Part shown: in pieces, positions 1 to 7,111 of the stretch
Numbering within the stretch: the first letter of the stretch is position 1
How the letters are laid out: each line of letters opens with the position of its first letter
Source of the DNA: Micromonospora sp. KC723
GTDB taxonomy: Bacteria > Actinomycetota > Actinomycetes > Mycobacteriales > Micromonosporaceae
Direction of reading: 5' to 3'
Assembly: GCF_004348595.1 (NCBI RefSeq)
Contig: NZ_SMKD01000032.1
Span: forward strand, 1 to 45,992
Length of the DNA stretch: 45,992 nt
Program-made: the position numbers and the translations under genes
Notes under the pieces: generated by a model
The model's input: the letters and a program-made list of their open reading frames with translations, nothing else
What the model was told of the DNA's origin: nothing
The model's database searches: none

Positions 1-724
1 GCGTCGTGGTGGGCGGGGTGCTGGGCCCGCCGCCGAACTCGACGTCGCTGCACAGGTAGTACGACTGGTCCAGGTGGCTGGCCTGCCAGATGGTGTAGAC
101 GATGTGCCGGCCGGTGCGGCCCGGCGCGTTGGCCGGGATCTGGATGGACACGCCTCCGCTCTCCCGGGTCCACTGGGACGCCGGCGTGTTGCCGATCTGG
201 CCGACCAGTTCCAGGTCGCTCCAGGCCAGTGGCTTGGACAGGGCGTCGAAGCCCTGCCTGGTCACGTACACGCGGATGTAGTCGGCGCCGTGGCTGGCCT
301 GGTCGAAGAGCCTGACCCGGAAGTTGTTCGACACCGACGTGGTCTTCCACGCGCCGACGGCGTCCAGCGCGTTGTAGCGTCCGCTGTTGCTGCGCCCGGC
401 GCTGCACAGTTGACCGTCGGGGATGGCGCCCTGGTGGTTGCCGGCGACGCCCTCGCGGAACAGGCCGTTCCAGTTCCACATCGCGGCCGGCTCGGCCTGC
501 CAGGCCTGCCAGCACATGGGGTCCTCGGTGGCCATCCGCGGGTTCAGGTGGTCGCTGCCCCAGCGTTGCCAGCAGCCGTAGTTGCGGGACGCGGGGTCGA
601 CCACCGAACCGTGCGCGGACGCGGGCCGGGCCAGGGCGGTGGCGAGCAGCATCGCGACGACCGCGCCGACGGCGAGCAACGCCGCCATCATCGGCAGGGG
701 TCGTCTGCGGAGGAGCGTGGACAA
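1..724 (-). CDS. AA10 lytic polysaccharide monooxygenase, secreted; C-terminus beyond window
   Basis: Copper-dependent oxidase that cleaves crystalline cellulose or chitin outside the cell. The start is TTG at 724-722, with GGAGG five bases upstream. A signal peptide (arginines, then a hydrophobic stretch with two Met near residue 12) ends in ARPASA, leaving His-Gly as the mature N-terminus; that His is the first ligand of the AA10 histidine brace. Family landmarks follow: SRNYGCW, the DPMCWQAW region, a second histidine in GNHQGAIPDGQLCS, and YYLCSDVEF at the end of the domain. The frame then enters a GGGPSTPPTT linker at the window edge, which implies a further domain outside (often CBM2). 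Substrate cannot be decided here; the nearby cellobiose and GH9 genes favour cellulose. Confidence 0.93.
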   Translation of the reverse strand, partial: MSTLLRRRPLPMMAALLAVGAVVAMLLATALARPASAHGSVVDPASRNYGCWQRWGSDHLNPRMATEDPMCWQAWQAEPAAMWNWNGLFREGVAGNHQGAIPDGQLCSAGRSNSGRYNALDAVGAWKTTSVSNNFRVRLFDQASHGADYIRVYVTRQGFDALSKPLAWSDLELVGQIGNTPASQWTRESGGVSIQIPANAPGRTGRHIVYTIWQASHLDQSYYLCSDVEFGGGPSTPPTTT

Positions 725-768
725 TGAAGCCTCCGGGGGTTTCGGATCGTTCGACGACGCCCGGACGG

Positions 769-788
769 TCGGGAGTTGCCCCTCCCGA
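769..788. promoter_or_regulatory. Inverted repeat upstream of the LPMO gene
   Basis: TCGGGAG and CTCCCGA form perfect 7-bp arms around a 6-base spacer, 45 bases upstream of the LPMO start codon. The arms resemble the GGGAG/CTCCC half sites of CebR boxes, but the spacer is longer than the two bases of the consensus. It may be an operator for the LPMO gene; which protein binds is unknown. Confidence 0.35.
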
Positions 789-851
789 GTCCTGTTGGGT
801 GGCTCCCGCGACGGCTCTGCTCCGCAGGTTTCCACAAAAAAGTGGTATCCG

Positions 852-1319
852 TCAATGTGTGGGGGGTTGGGTCGGACGTCGGCCGTCGCGGCGCATCGGC
901 ACGTGCGGGATGCCGTCCTCGACGTACTCCGGCCCGACGGGGGTGAAGCCGTACCGGGTGTAGAAGTCGGCCAGGTGGGACTGGGCCTCCAGCGCGCACG
1001 GCCGATCGCCGACCAGCCGCAGCGCCTCGGTCATCAGCCGGCTGGCGTACCCCGCGCCGCGCGCGGTCGCCGCGACCACCACGCGGCCGATCCGTGCCGA
1101 GCCGTCCGGGTCGGCCAGGATCCTCAGGTACGCCAGCACAGCGCCGTCGGCGGCTAGCCAGAGGTGCCGGGTGCCGTCCTCGACGTCCCGGCCGTCCAGT
1201 TCCGGGTACGGGCACGCCTGCTCCACCACGAACACGTCGACCCGCAGTCGGAGCAGGTCGTACAGGGTGCGGGCGTCCAGGTCGGCGAAGCTGGCGACCT
1301 GCGGGGTCGGCTGCGGCAT
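852..1319 (-). CDS. GNAT N-acetyltransferase, ElaA-like
   Basis: A 155-residue single-domain acetyltransferase using acetyl-CoA; substrate unknown. The N-terminal part reads LYDLLRLRVDVFVVEQACPYPELDGRD, the signature of the ElaA branch of the GNAT fold. The acetyl-CoA loop is the RIGRVVVAATARGAGYASRLM stretch around residues 76-96, and the C-terminal FYTRYGFTPVGPEYVEDGIPHVPM closes the domain. The ATG at 1319 is chosen because the family homology begins there, although the frame stays open far upstream. It lies downstream of the small Cys-rich gene with a 232-base gap, so it probably has its own promoter. Confidence 0.88.
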   Translation of the reverse strand: MPQPTPQVASFADLDARTLYDLLRLRVDVFVVEQACPYPELDGRDVEDGTRHLWLAADGAVLAYLRILADPDGSARIGRVVVAATARGAGYASRLMTEALRLVGDRPCALEAQSHLADFYTRYGFTPVGPEYVEDGIPHVPMRRDGRRPTQPPTH

Positions 1320-1551
1320 GCCGCGATCGTAGGCGTCCGGGACCGGGACCGGGGCCGCGCAGCCGCCGGCCGAGCGGCTCTCCGCACCGGTTGCCGCCGC
1401 GCCGGACGGCGACGCGGCGGCCCTGGTCGAGGCGACCGGCTGGGCCTTGGCGTGTGGGGTGACCGGCCGGGTGGATCGGTGGCGGGCGGAATCGGCCTGG
1501 TGGACGAGGCGGGCCACAGCGTCGGCGGGCGCGCAACCCCGGAGCGGTCCG

Positions 1552-1809
1552 TCAGGCGGGGCGGGCGCCCACCGCGTCGCGGATCTCGGCGCCCCGCTCG
1601 TCCTCGCTGCGGGCGCAGTGCGCGCAGCAGAAGAACCGGCCGTCGACCTCGACCCCGTGGCCCAGGATCTTGACCTGGCAGTGCTCGCAGATCGGCGCCA
1701 GCTTGTGCGCCGCGCACTCGAAGCAGTCGAAGGTGTGCACCTCCCCGCTGACCGTGCGCACCTCGAACGCCATCCAGTAGTCGTTGCCGCAGACCGCGCA
1801 GGTAGCCAC
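1552..1809 (-). CDS. Small Cys-rich zinc-binding protein, metallothionein-like
   Basis: An 85-residue protein with four metal-ligand pairs: CAVC near the N-terminus, CFEC, CEHC and CCAHC. The order and spacing suggest two zinc fingers or a prokaryotic metallothionein/LIM-like fold. WMAFEV and HTFDCFECAAHKLAP are conserved-looking elements of this actinobacterial family as I remember it. The start is GTG at 1809, preceded by a run of six G that can serve as a ribosome binding site. Function is unknown; metal storage or a role as a zinc adaptor are possible. Confidence 0.8.
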   Translation of the reverse strand: MATCAVCGNDYWMAFEVRTVSGEVHTFDCFECAAHKLAPICEHCQVKILGHGVEVDGRFFCCAHCARSEDERGAEIRDAVGARPA

Positions 1810-1964
1810 GTCGAACCCCCCGAATCAGGACATCTGCCATCAGCGTGCGGCAGGGGCGAGGCAGCCCGGGGCGAAATGCCGTGAGCCGATGCGGCCGGTC
1901 GGCGTTTCGCCCCCCGCGTGTCGCGCGTTGGGCCTGGTGGAACGCCTCTACCCCGGGAGGACTC

Positions 1965-2240
1965 GTGATCAAGCGGAACAGACTCTTCGGCAACCAGACC
2001 CGGGTCACCTTCTGCCTGCCCCGGGACGTGCCGCCCGGCGCCGTCAGCGTGGTGGGCTCGTTCAACGGCTGGGAACCCGGGCGGCACGAGCTGGTCGCCC
2101 GCCGCGACGGCACCCGTACGGTGACGGTGAAGCTCGGCCCGGGCCGGCACCGATTCCGTTACCTGGCCAGCGGAGGGGTCTGGCTCGACGACGAGTCCGC
2201 CGACCAGGTGGACGCCGACGGCAGCCTGCTGCTGCTCTGA
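1965..2240 (+). CDS. Small CBM48 / isoamylase early-set domain protein
   Basis: A 91-residue protein made of one immunoglobulin-like glycogen-binding domain. VTFCLPRDVPPGAVSVVGSFNGWEPGRHEL is the classic N-terminal half (compare the AMPK-beta and CBM48 motif GxFNxW), and GRHRFRYLASGGVWLDDESAD completes the sandwich. The GTG at 1965 is chosen because GGGAGG lies five bases upstream and homology begins at once. Related stand-alone proteins occur widely in actinobacteria; they are presumed to bind glycogen or another alpha-glucan, but no enzyme is attached here. Confidence 0.85.
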   Translation: MIKRNRLFGNQTRVTFCLPRDVPPGAVSVVGSFNGWEPGRHELVARRDGTRTVTVKLGPGRHRFRYLASGGVWLDDESADQVDADGSLLLL

Positions 2241-2261
2241 CTGTGCCGTGGCGGGGCCGGA

Positions 2262-2672
2262 TCAGCCCTGCGCGGGCGCCAGCCGGATCGACACCGAGTT
2301 GACGCAGTGCCGGGTGTCCTTCGGGGTGAAGCCCTCGCCCTCGAAGACGTGCCCGAGGTGACTGTCGCAGCGGGCGCAGCGGATCTCGGTGCGGGTCATG
2401 CCCAGGGTGCGGTCGGGAATCTCCTTCACCGCACCCGGGATGGCGTCGTCGAAGCTCGGCCACCCGCAGTGCGAGTCGAACTTGTCGTCGCTGCGGAACA
2501 GCGCCGCCCCGCAGGCCCGGCAGTGGTAGACGCCGGGGGTCTTGGTGTCCACGTACTCGCCCGTCCACGGGGGCTCGGTGCCGGCCTCGCGCAGCACCCG
2601 GAACTCCTCGGGGCTCAACCGGACCCGCCACTCGTCCTCGGTGTGGGGCAACTCGTTGTCGTCAGGACTCAC
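2262..2672 (-). CDS. msrB: Peptide-methionine (R)-S-oxide reductase MsrB
   Basis: Reduces methionine-R-sulfoxide in oxidised proteins, using thioredoxin. The 136-residue length is normal. Zinc ligands are the pairs C51/C54 (CRAC) and C99/C102 (CARC). The catalytic Cys is C123 in RHCVNSVS, after the GEGFTPKDTRHC stretch. The GTG start at 2672 has no Shine-Dalgarno sequence, but a TACCGT -10-like hexamer at 2679-2684 ends six bases before it, so the transcript may be leaderless. It is divergent from the LigD-type polymerase gene with 47 bases between them. Confidence 0.97.
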   Translation of the reverse strand: MSPDDNELPHTEDEWRVRLSPEEFRVLREAGTEPPWTGEYVDTKTPGVYHCRACGAALFRSDDKFDSHCGWPSFDDAIPGAVKEIPDRTLGMTRTEIRCARCDSHLGHVFEGEGFTPKDTRHCVNSVSIRLAPAQG

Positions 2673-2678
2673 CCGTCA

Positions 2679-2713
2679 ACGGTACGCCGCATGTCGCAGG
2701 TGTCGCATATGGT
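2679..2713. promoter_or_regulatory. Divergent leaderless-type promoters of msrB and the LigD-like polymerase
   Basis: The 47-base gap holds TACCGT on the minus strand (2684-2679) and TATGGT on the plus strand (2708-2713). Each ends exactly six bases before a start codon (GTG at 2672, ATG at 2720), the spacing expected when transcription begins at the start codon. No clear -35 or ribosome binding site is seen for either gene. Confidence 0.45.
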
Positions 2714-2719
2714 CGCGGA

Positions 2720-3745
2720 ATGGGCAGCACGAAGGCATCGGTGACGGAGTTCGAGGTGGCCGGGCGCACCGTCCGGCTGACGAGCCCCGACCGGGTCATC
2801 TTCCCGCAGCGCGGCTTCACCAAGGCCGACGTCCTCGGCTACTACCTGGCCGTGGGCGACGGCATCCTGCGTGCCCTGCGCGACCGCCCCACCACGCTCC
2901 AGCGCTTCCCGGAGGGCGTCGAGGGGGAGATGTTCTTCCAGAAGCGGGTGCCCACCCGGGGCGTGCCGCCCTGGTTGCGTACCGCGAAGATCAGCTTCCC
3001 CAGCGGGCGCAGCGCCGACGAGCTCTGCCCGGCGGATCTGGCCCACGTCGCCTGGGCCGCCCAGATGGGCACCATCGTGTTCCATCCGTGGCCGGTGCGC
3101 GCCGCCGACGTCGACCGCCCCGACGAGCTGCGAATCGACCTCGACCCGCAGCCCGGCACCGACTTCGCCGACGCGGTGGCCGCCGCCGGCGAACTGCGGG
3201 CCCTCCTGGCCGAGCTGGGCGCGGTCGGCTGGCCGAAGACCTCGGGTGGCCGGGGCGTGCACGTCTACCTGCGCATCGCGCCCCAATGGACGTTCACCGA
3301 GGCGCGCCGGGCCACCATCGCGCTGGCCCGCGAGTTGGAACGCCGCCGCCCCGAGCTGGTCACCACCGCGTGGTGGAAGGAGGAACGCGGGCAGCGGGTC
3401 TTCGTCGACTACAACCAGATGGCCCGCGACCGCACCATCGCCTGCGCGTACTCGCTGCGGGCCAACGCCCGGGCCACCGTCTCCGCCCCGGTCACCTGGG
3501 ACGAGCTGCCGGACGTCGACCCGGACGACTTCGACCTGCGTACCGTGCCGGCGCGGCTGGCCGAGCGGGGCGACCCGCACGCCGGCATCGACGACACCCC
3601 GTACGACGTCACCCCGCTGCTGGAGTGGGCCGACCGGGACGCCGCCGACGGCCAGGGTGACCTGCCGTACCCGCCGGACCACCCGAAGATGCCCGGCGAA
3701 CCGAAGCGGGTCCAGCCCTCCAAGGACCGCGACCGCCCGCGCTGA
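2720..3745 (+). CDS. LigD-type DNA polymerase/primase, stand-alone
   Basis: A 341-residue archaeo-eukaryotic primase-like polymerase of the LigD POL family, which adds nucleotides or ribonucleotides at broken DNA ends during repair. Visible active-site features are the metal-binding pair D140 and D142 (RIDLDP), H181 in SGGRGVHVY and the third acidic residue D230 in FVDYNQ. VIFPQRGFTKADVLGYY and MFFQKRVP near the N-terminus are typical of the family. There is no ligase or phosphoesterase domain, so it corresponds to PolD-type separate proteins. A LigC-type ligase lies at 16431-17546; no Ku gene is in the window. The Lys/Pro/Asp-rich C-terminal tail is probably disordered. Confidence 0.93.
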   Translation: MGSTKASVTEFEVAGRTVRLTSPDRVIFPQRGFTKADVLGYYLAVGDGILRALRDRPTTLQRFPEGVEGEMFFQKRVPTRGVPPWLRTAKISFPSGRSADELCPADLAHVAWAAQMGTIVFHPWPVRAADVDRPDELRIDLDPQPGTDFADAVAAAGELRALLAELGAVGWPKTSGGRGVHVYLRIAPQWTFTEARRATIALARELERRRPELVTTAWWKEERGQRVFVDYNQMARDRTIACAYSLRANARATVSAPVTWDELPDVDPDDFDLRTVPARLAERGDPHAGIDDTPYDVTPLLEWADRDAADGQGDLPYPPDHPKMPGEPKRVQPSKDRDRPR

Positions 3746-3767
3746 ACGGCGAGCTACTACCGCTGGG

Positions 3768-3829
3768 GGCTGCCAACGATCATGGGTTGGGTGGGAAGCG
3801 GCTGCCACACGGGCGGCTGATAACGATCA
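3768..3829 (+). repeat. Imperfect direct repeat upstream of the ABC operon
   Basis: Two 15-base copies, at 3768-3782 and 3815-3829, share GGCTG, differ at two bases and then share AACGATCA. They start 47 bases apart, in the 165-base gap before the permease operon. They could be binding sites for a regulator of that operon; nothing identifies the protein. Confidence 0.3.
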
Positions 3830-3910
3830 CATAAACGCTGCGAACCTTTTCCCGCGCGCACCCCCTCTGTCTCGTCGTCGGCCCGACGGGGGCCACGGGG
3901 GAGGCGTCGG

Positions 3911-6900
3911 ATGAAGCTGGTGTGGAGGCGGGCCCGCGCGGCGCGGGGGTTGCTGCTGGCCGCGGCGACCGCCGCGCTGGTAGCCGTCGTGCTGGTCACC
4001 GGGCTCTCCGACTACAGCCGGCAGGCGATCGAAGCCGGCCAGCGGGCCATGTTGGCCGCCGCGCCGGCCGCCGAGCGGAGCCTGCTGATCAGCGGCTCCG
4101 GCGGCCGGGACTCGGCCGAGTCCGCGGCCCGGGACGCGACGGTGCGCCGGTGGTTCGCCGACGGGCTGGGCGGGGCGGCGGTCACCGTGTCGACCGCCCG
4201 CCACGGCACCGGCCGGGAACTGACCGGCGACCTCGGCGCGGCCCGGACCGACGACGATCCGGTCTTCGCCGACCTGGCCACCCTCGACGGCCTGTCCACC
4301 CACGCCGACCTCGTCGCCGGCGGCTGGCCGACCGCCGGCGCCGACCCCGTCCAGGTCGCCGTCCCCGAACGGGTGGCCGGAACGCTGCGGCTCACCACCG
4401 GCACCCGGGTGCCGATGACCGACCGCCGCTCCGGTCAGCCCGCCGAGGTGGTGGTCGCCGGGGTGTTCCGGCCCCGCGACCCGGGCGCGGCGTACTGGCA
4501 GCTCGCCCCCGGCGCGGTCGGCACCGAGGAGGGCGACGGCAGCTCCTACGGGCCGTTCGCCCTCGACCCGGCCGACTTCACCCGCGCCTTCCCCGGCTCC
4601 ACCTCGGTATCCTGGTTGGTCGAGCCGGACCTCGCCGGCGTCGCGCCGAGCCGGCTCCCGGCCGTCGAGCAGGCGGTGGCCGCCGCCGTGACGCGGGTGC
4701 CCGAGGAGGCGGGCCTCGGCTCGTCCGCGCAGAGCGTGACCGGGCTGGACCGGCTGATCGACCGGCTGGGCCGGGCCGACCTGGTGGGACGCTCCGCGCT
4801 GCTCACCCCGCTGCTGCTGATCGTGGTCCTCGGCGGCTACGCGCTGCTGCTGGTGGCCGCGCTGCTCAACGAGGACCGTCGCGGGCAGACCGCCCTGCTG
4901 CGCGCCCGGGGCGCCGCCCGAGGGCAGCTCGCCGGTCTCGCCGTACGGGAGGCGGGCCTGGTGGTGCTGCCGGCCGCGCTGCTCGCGCCGCCCCTGGCCG
5001 ACCTGGCGTTACGTCGCGTCGGCGGCACAGACGGGCTGGCCGACCTGCGGCTGGCCGGCGGCGGTGCCGGTGCGGTCTGGACGGTCGCGCTCGCCGCCAC
5101 CGTCGGTTGCCTGGTCGCCATGGTGATGCCGGCCCTGCGCCGGGCGGGCAGTTACGTCGCGGACATGGCGGCCCGGTCCCGCCCGACCCGGGCCGCCACC
5201 GTACAGCGGGCCGGCGTAGACCTGGCCCTGGTGCTGCTCGCCCTGCTCGCCTGGACCCAGTTGCGCCAGCACGCGTCGCCGCTGGCCGGGGCGGGCGGGC
5301 GGCTGGGCATCGACCCGCTGCTCGCCGTCGCCCCCACCCTCGGCGTGCTGGCCGGGGCGGTGCTCGCGCTGCGGCTGCTGCCGCCCGCCACCCGGGTCGC
5401 CGAGCGGCTCGTCGACCGCCGGCCCTGGACGGCCACCATGTTCGGCATGTGGCAGGCCGGGCGGCGCCCGCACGCCGGACCGGTGTTGCTGCTGGCGCTC
5501 GCGGTGGGCGCCAGCACCCTGGCCTGGTCGCTGGTGAGCACCTGGGAACGGTCACACACCGACCAGGCCGACCACTGGGTCGGCGCGGACCTGCGGGTGA
5601 TCGAACGCAGCGGCGACGCGCCGGCCGACCGCGCCGGCCAACTGACCGGCGTACCGGGGGTGGCGCAGGTGCTGCCGGCGTGGCGGGACGAGGTGCGGCT
5701 GGGCCGCACCACCCTGCCCACCACCGTGCTGGCGCTGGACGCGGCGGCCACCGCCGACGTGGCCCGGATCGCCGACCGGCTGGGTGACGAACCACCGCGG
5801 GAGCTGCTCGACCGGATGGTGCGGGACCGACCCACCCCCGGCGGGGTCGCCCTCCCGGCCGGCGCCCGGCGGCTCACCGGCACCGTCCGCACGCCGGTCC
5901 GGAACCCGGTCTCCGCCCAGGCCATCCAGGTCGCAGCCCTGCTGACCCGTTCCGACGGGCTGGCCCTGCGGCTGCCGCTGGCCACCACCGACTCCGTCGA
6001 ACCCCGGGCGGTCCGGTTCGCCGTGGCGCTGCCCGCCGGGTCGCCGTTGCGGCTGGCCGGCTTCGAACTCGACGCCGGAGACGCGGCGGCCCGCGGATAC
6101 CGGCTCCAGGTGGACGACCTGCGTGTCGAGGACGCGGCCGGTGCCGCCCACCCGGTGGCGTTGACCGGTGGGTGGTCCCTGGTGGACACCCGGCGGGACG
6201 AACCGGCCGCGACGCGGGGCGTCACGGCCGGCGGTGTCGACATCGACGAACCGGTGGCGATCGTCGAGGGCGGGCGGTTCGCCAGTCAGCCCACCGTCCG
6301 CTTCGCGGTCGTCCCGGCCGGCCGGATCGACGCGGTGCCGGCACTGGTCACCCCGGCGGTGCTGGCCGCGCTCGACGCCCGCGTCGGGGACGTGGTGCCG
6401 CTCTCCCTGTCCGGCGCGTCCCTGCCCGTGCGGGTGGTCGGGGAACTGCGCGGGGTGCCGGGCGCCAGCGACACCGGGGGAGCGATGCTGATCGACCTGC
6501 CCACCGCCGTGGAGTGGCTGGTGCGGCAACGGGGCACCGTCCGGCCCGTGGCGGAGTGGTGGCTGCGGACCGACCCGGACCGGCACCCGGCCGCCGCGAC
6601 CGCGGTGGGCGCCCTGCCCGACGTGACCGTGCTGGACCGGCGGGCCACCGCCGAGGCGGCGGCCCGGGACCCGTACTGGCGGGGGGCGCGAACCGGACTG
6701 CTCGCCGCCGCCCTCGGGTCGGTGCTGCTCGCCCTGGTCGGCCTCGCGGTGGACGTCTGGGCCACCGGCCGCCGCCGCATCGGTGAACTGGCCGTGCTGC
6801 ACACCCTGGGGGCCGGGCCGCCGCTGCTGGCCCGTGCGTTGCTCGCCGAACAGACCTTCCTGGCCGGGATCGGCGTCGCGGTCGGCCTGCTCGTCGGGGC

Positions 6901-7111
6901 CGGCGTCGGCGCCACCATGGCACCGCTGGTGATCCTCACGCCGGCCGCCGGGCGGCCCGTGCCGGAGGCCGCCTTCACCGTGCCGTGGACGCCGATCGGG
7001 CTCACCGCGGTGGGGCTGCTGATGGCCGCCCTCGCGTGCAGCGCGGTGCTCACCACCGGCCTGCGGCAACGGGTCGCGGCGGTTCAGCTCCGGATCGGGG
7101 GAGAACGATGA
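3911..7111 (+). CDS. FtsX-type ABC transporter permease (first of pair)
   Basis: A 1066-residue membrane protein. One membrane segment lies near residues 13-31, followed by a large extracellular region of about 260 residues. A group of hydrophobic segments spans about 295-540, then comes a second large extracellular region, and the last three segments form the FtsX permease module at the C-terminus. This double-FtsX layout is shared by MacB/LolCE-like exporters and by actinobacterial permeases of unknown cargo. ATG at 3911 follows a GGGGGAGG ribosome site. The stop overlaps the next start (ATGA at 7108-7111), so translation of the two permeases is coupled. Cargo is unknown; envelope lipids, peptides or a mechanical signal to a cell-wall enzyme are possible. 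Confidence 0.85.
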   Translation: MKLVWRRARAARGLLLAAATAALVAVVLVTGLSDYSRQAIEAGQRAMLAAAPAAERSLLISGSGGRDSAESAARDATVRRWFADGLGGAAVTVSTARHGTGRELTGDLGAARTDDDPVFADLATLDGLSTHADLVAGGWPTAGADPVQVAVPERVAGTLRLTTGTRVPMTDRRSGQPAEVVVAGVFRPRDPGAAYWQLAPGAVGTEEGDGSSYGPFALDPADFTRAFPGSTSVSWLVEPDLAGVAPSRLPAVEQAVAAAVTRVPEEAGLGSSAQSVTGLDRLIDRLGRADLVGRSALLTPLLLIVVLGGYALLLVAALLNEDRRGQTALLRARGAARGQLAGLAVREAGLVVLPAALLAPPLADLALRRVGGTDGLADLRLAGGGAGAVWTVALAATVGCLVAMVMPALRRAGSYVADMAARSRPTRAATVQRAGVDLALVLLALLAWTQLRQHASPLAGAGGRLGIDPLLAVAPTLGVLAGAVLALRLLPPATRVAERLVDRRPWTATMFGMWQAGRRPHAGPVLLLALAVGASTLAWSLVSTWERSHTDQADHWVGADLRVIERSGDAPADRAGQLTGVPGVAQVLPAWRDEVRLGRTTLPTTVLALDAAATADVARIADRLGDEPPRELLDRMVRDRPTPGGVALPAGARRLTGTVRTPVRNPVSAQAIQVAALLTRSDGLALRLPLATTDSVEPRAVRFAVALPAGSPLRLAGFELDAGDAAARGYRLQVDDLRVEDAAGAAHPVALTGGWSLVDTRRDEPAATRGVTAGGVDIDEPVAIVEGGRFASQPTVRFAVVPAGRIDAVPALVTPAVLAALDARVGDVVPLSLSGASLPVRVVGELRGVPGASDTGGAMLIDLPTAVEWLVRQRGTVRPVAEWWLRTDPDRHPAAATAVGALPDVTVLDRRATAEAAARDPYWRGARTGLLAAALGSVLLALVGLAVDVWATGRRRIGELAVLHTLGAGPPLLARALLAEQTFLAGIGVAVGLLVGAGVGATMAPLVILTPAAGRPVPEAAFTVPWTPIGLTAVGLLMAALACSAVLTTGLRQRVAAVQLRIGGER

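Noticed and set aside
800..815. TGGGTGGCTCCCG-like sequence upstream of the LPMO as a CebR box
   Set aside because: It lacks the central symmetry and one base of the 14-bp consensus; the clean inverted repeat at 769-788 is a better candidate and is itself only tentative.
832..845. CCAC-A6-GTGG as a terminator for the ElaA-like gene
   Set aside because: The stem is only four base pairs and lies too close to the stop codon to be convincing.
1333..1551. Open plus-strand frame with gene-like composition between the ElaA-like and Cys-rich genes
   Set aside because: It begins right after an in-frame stop, has no good start or ribosome site, runs on into the antisense strand of the Cys-rich gene and matches no family I recognise.
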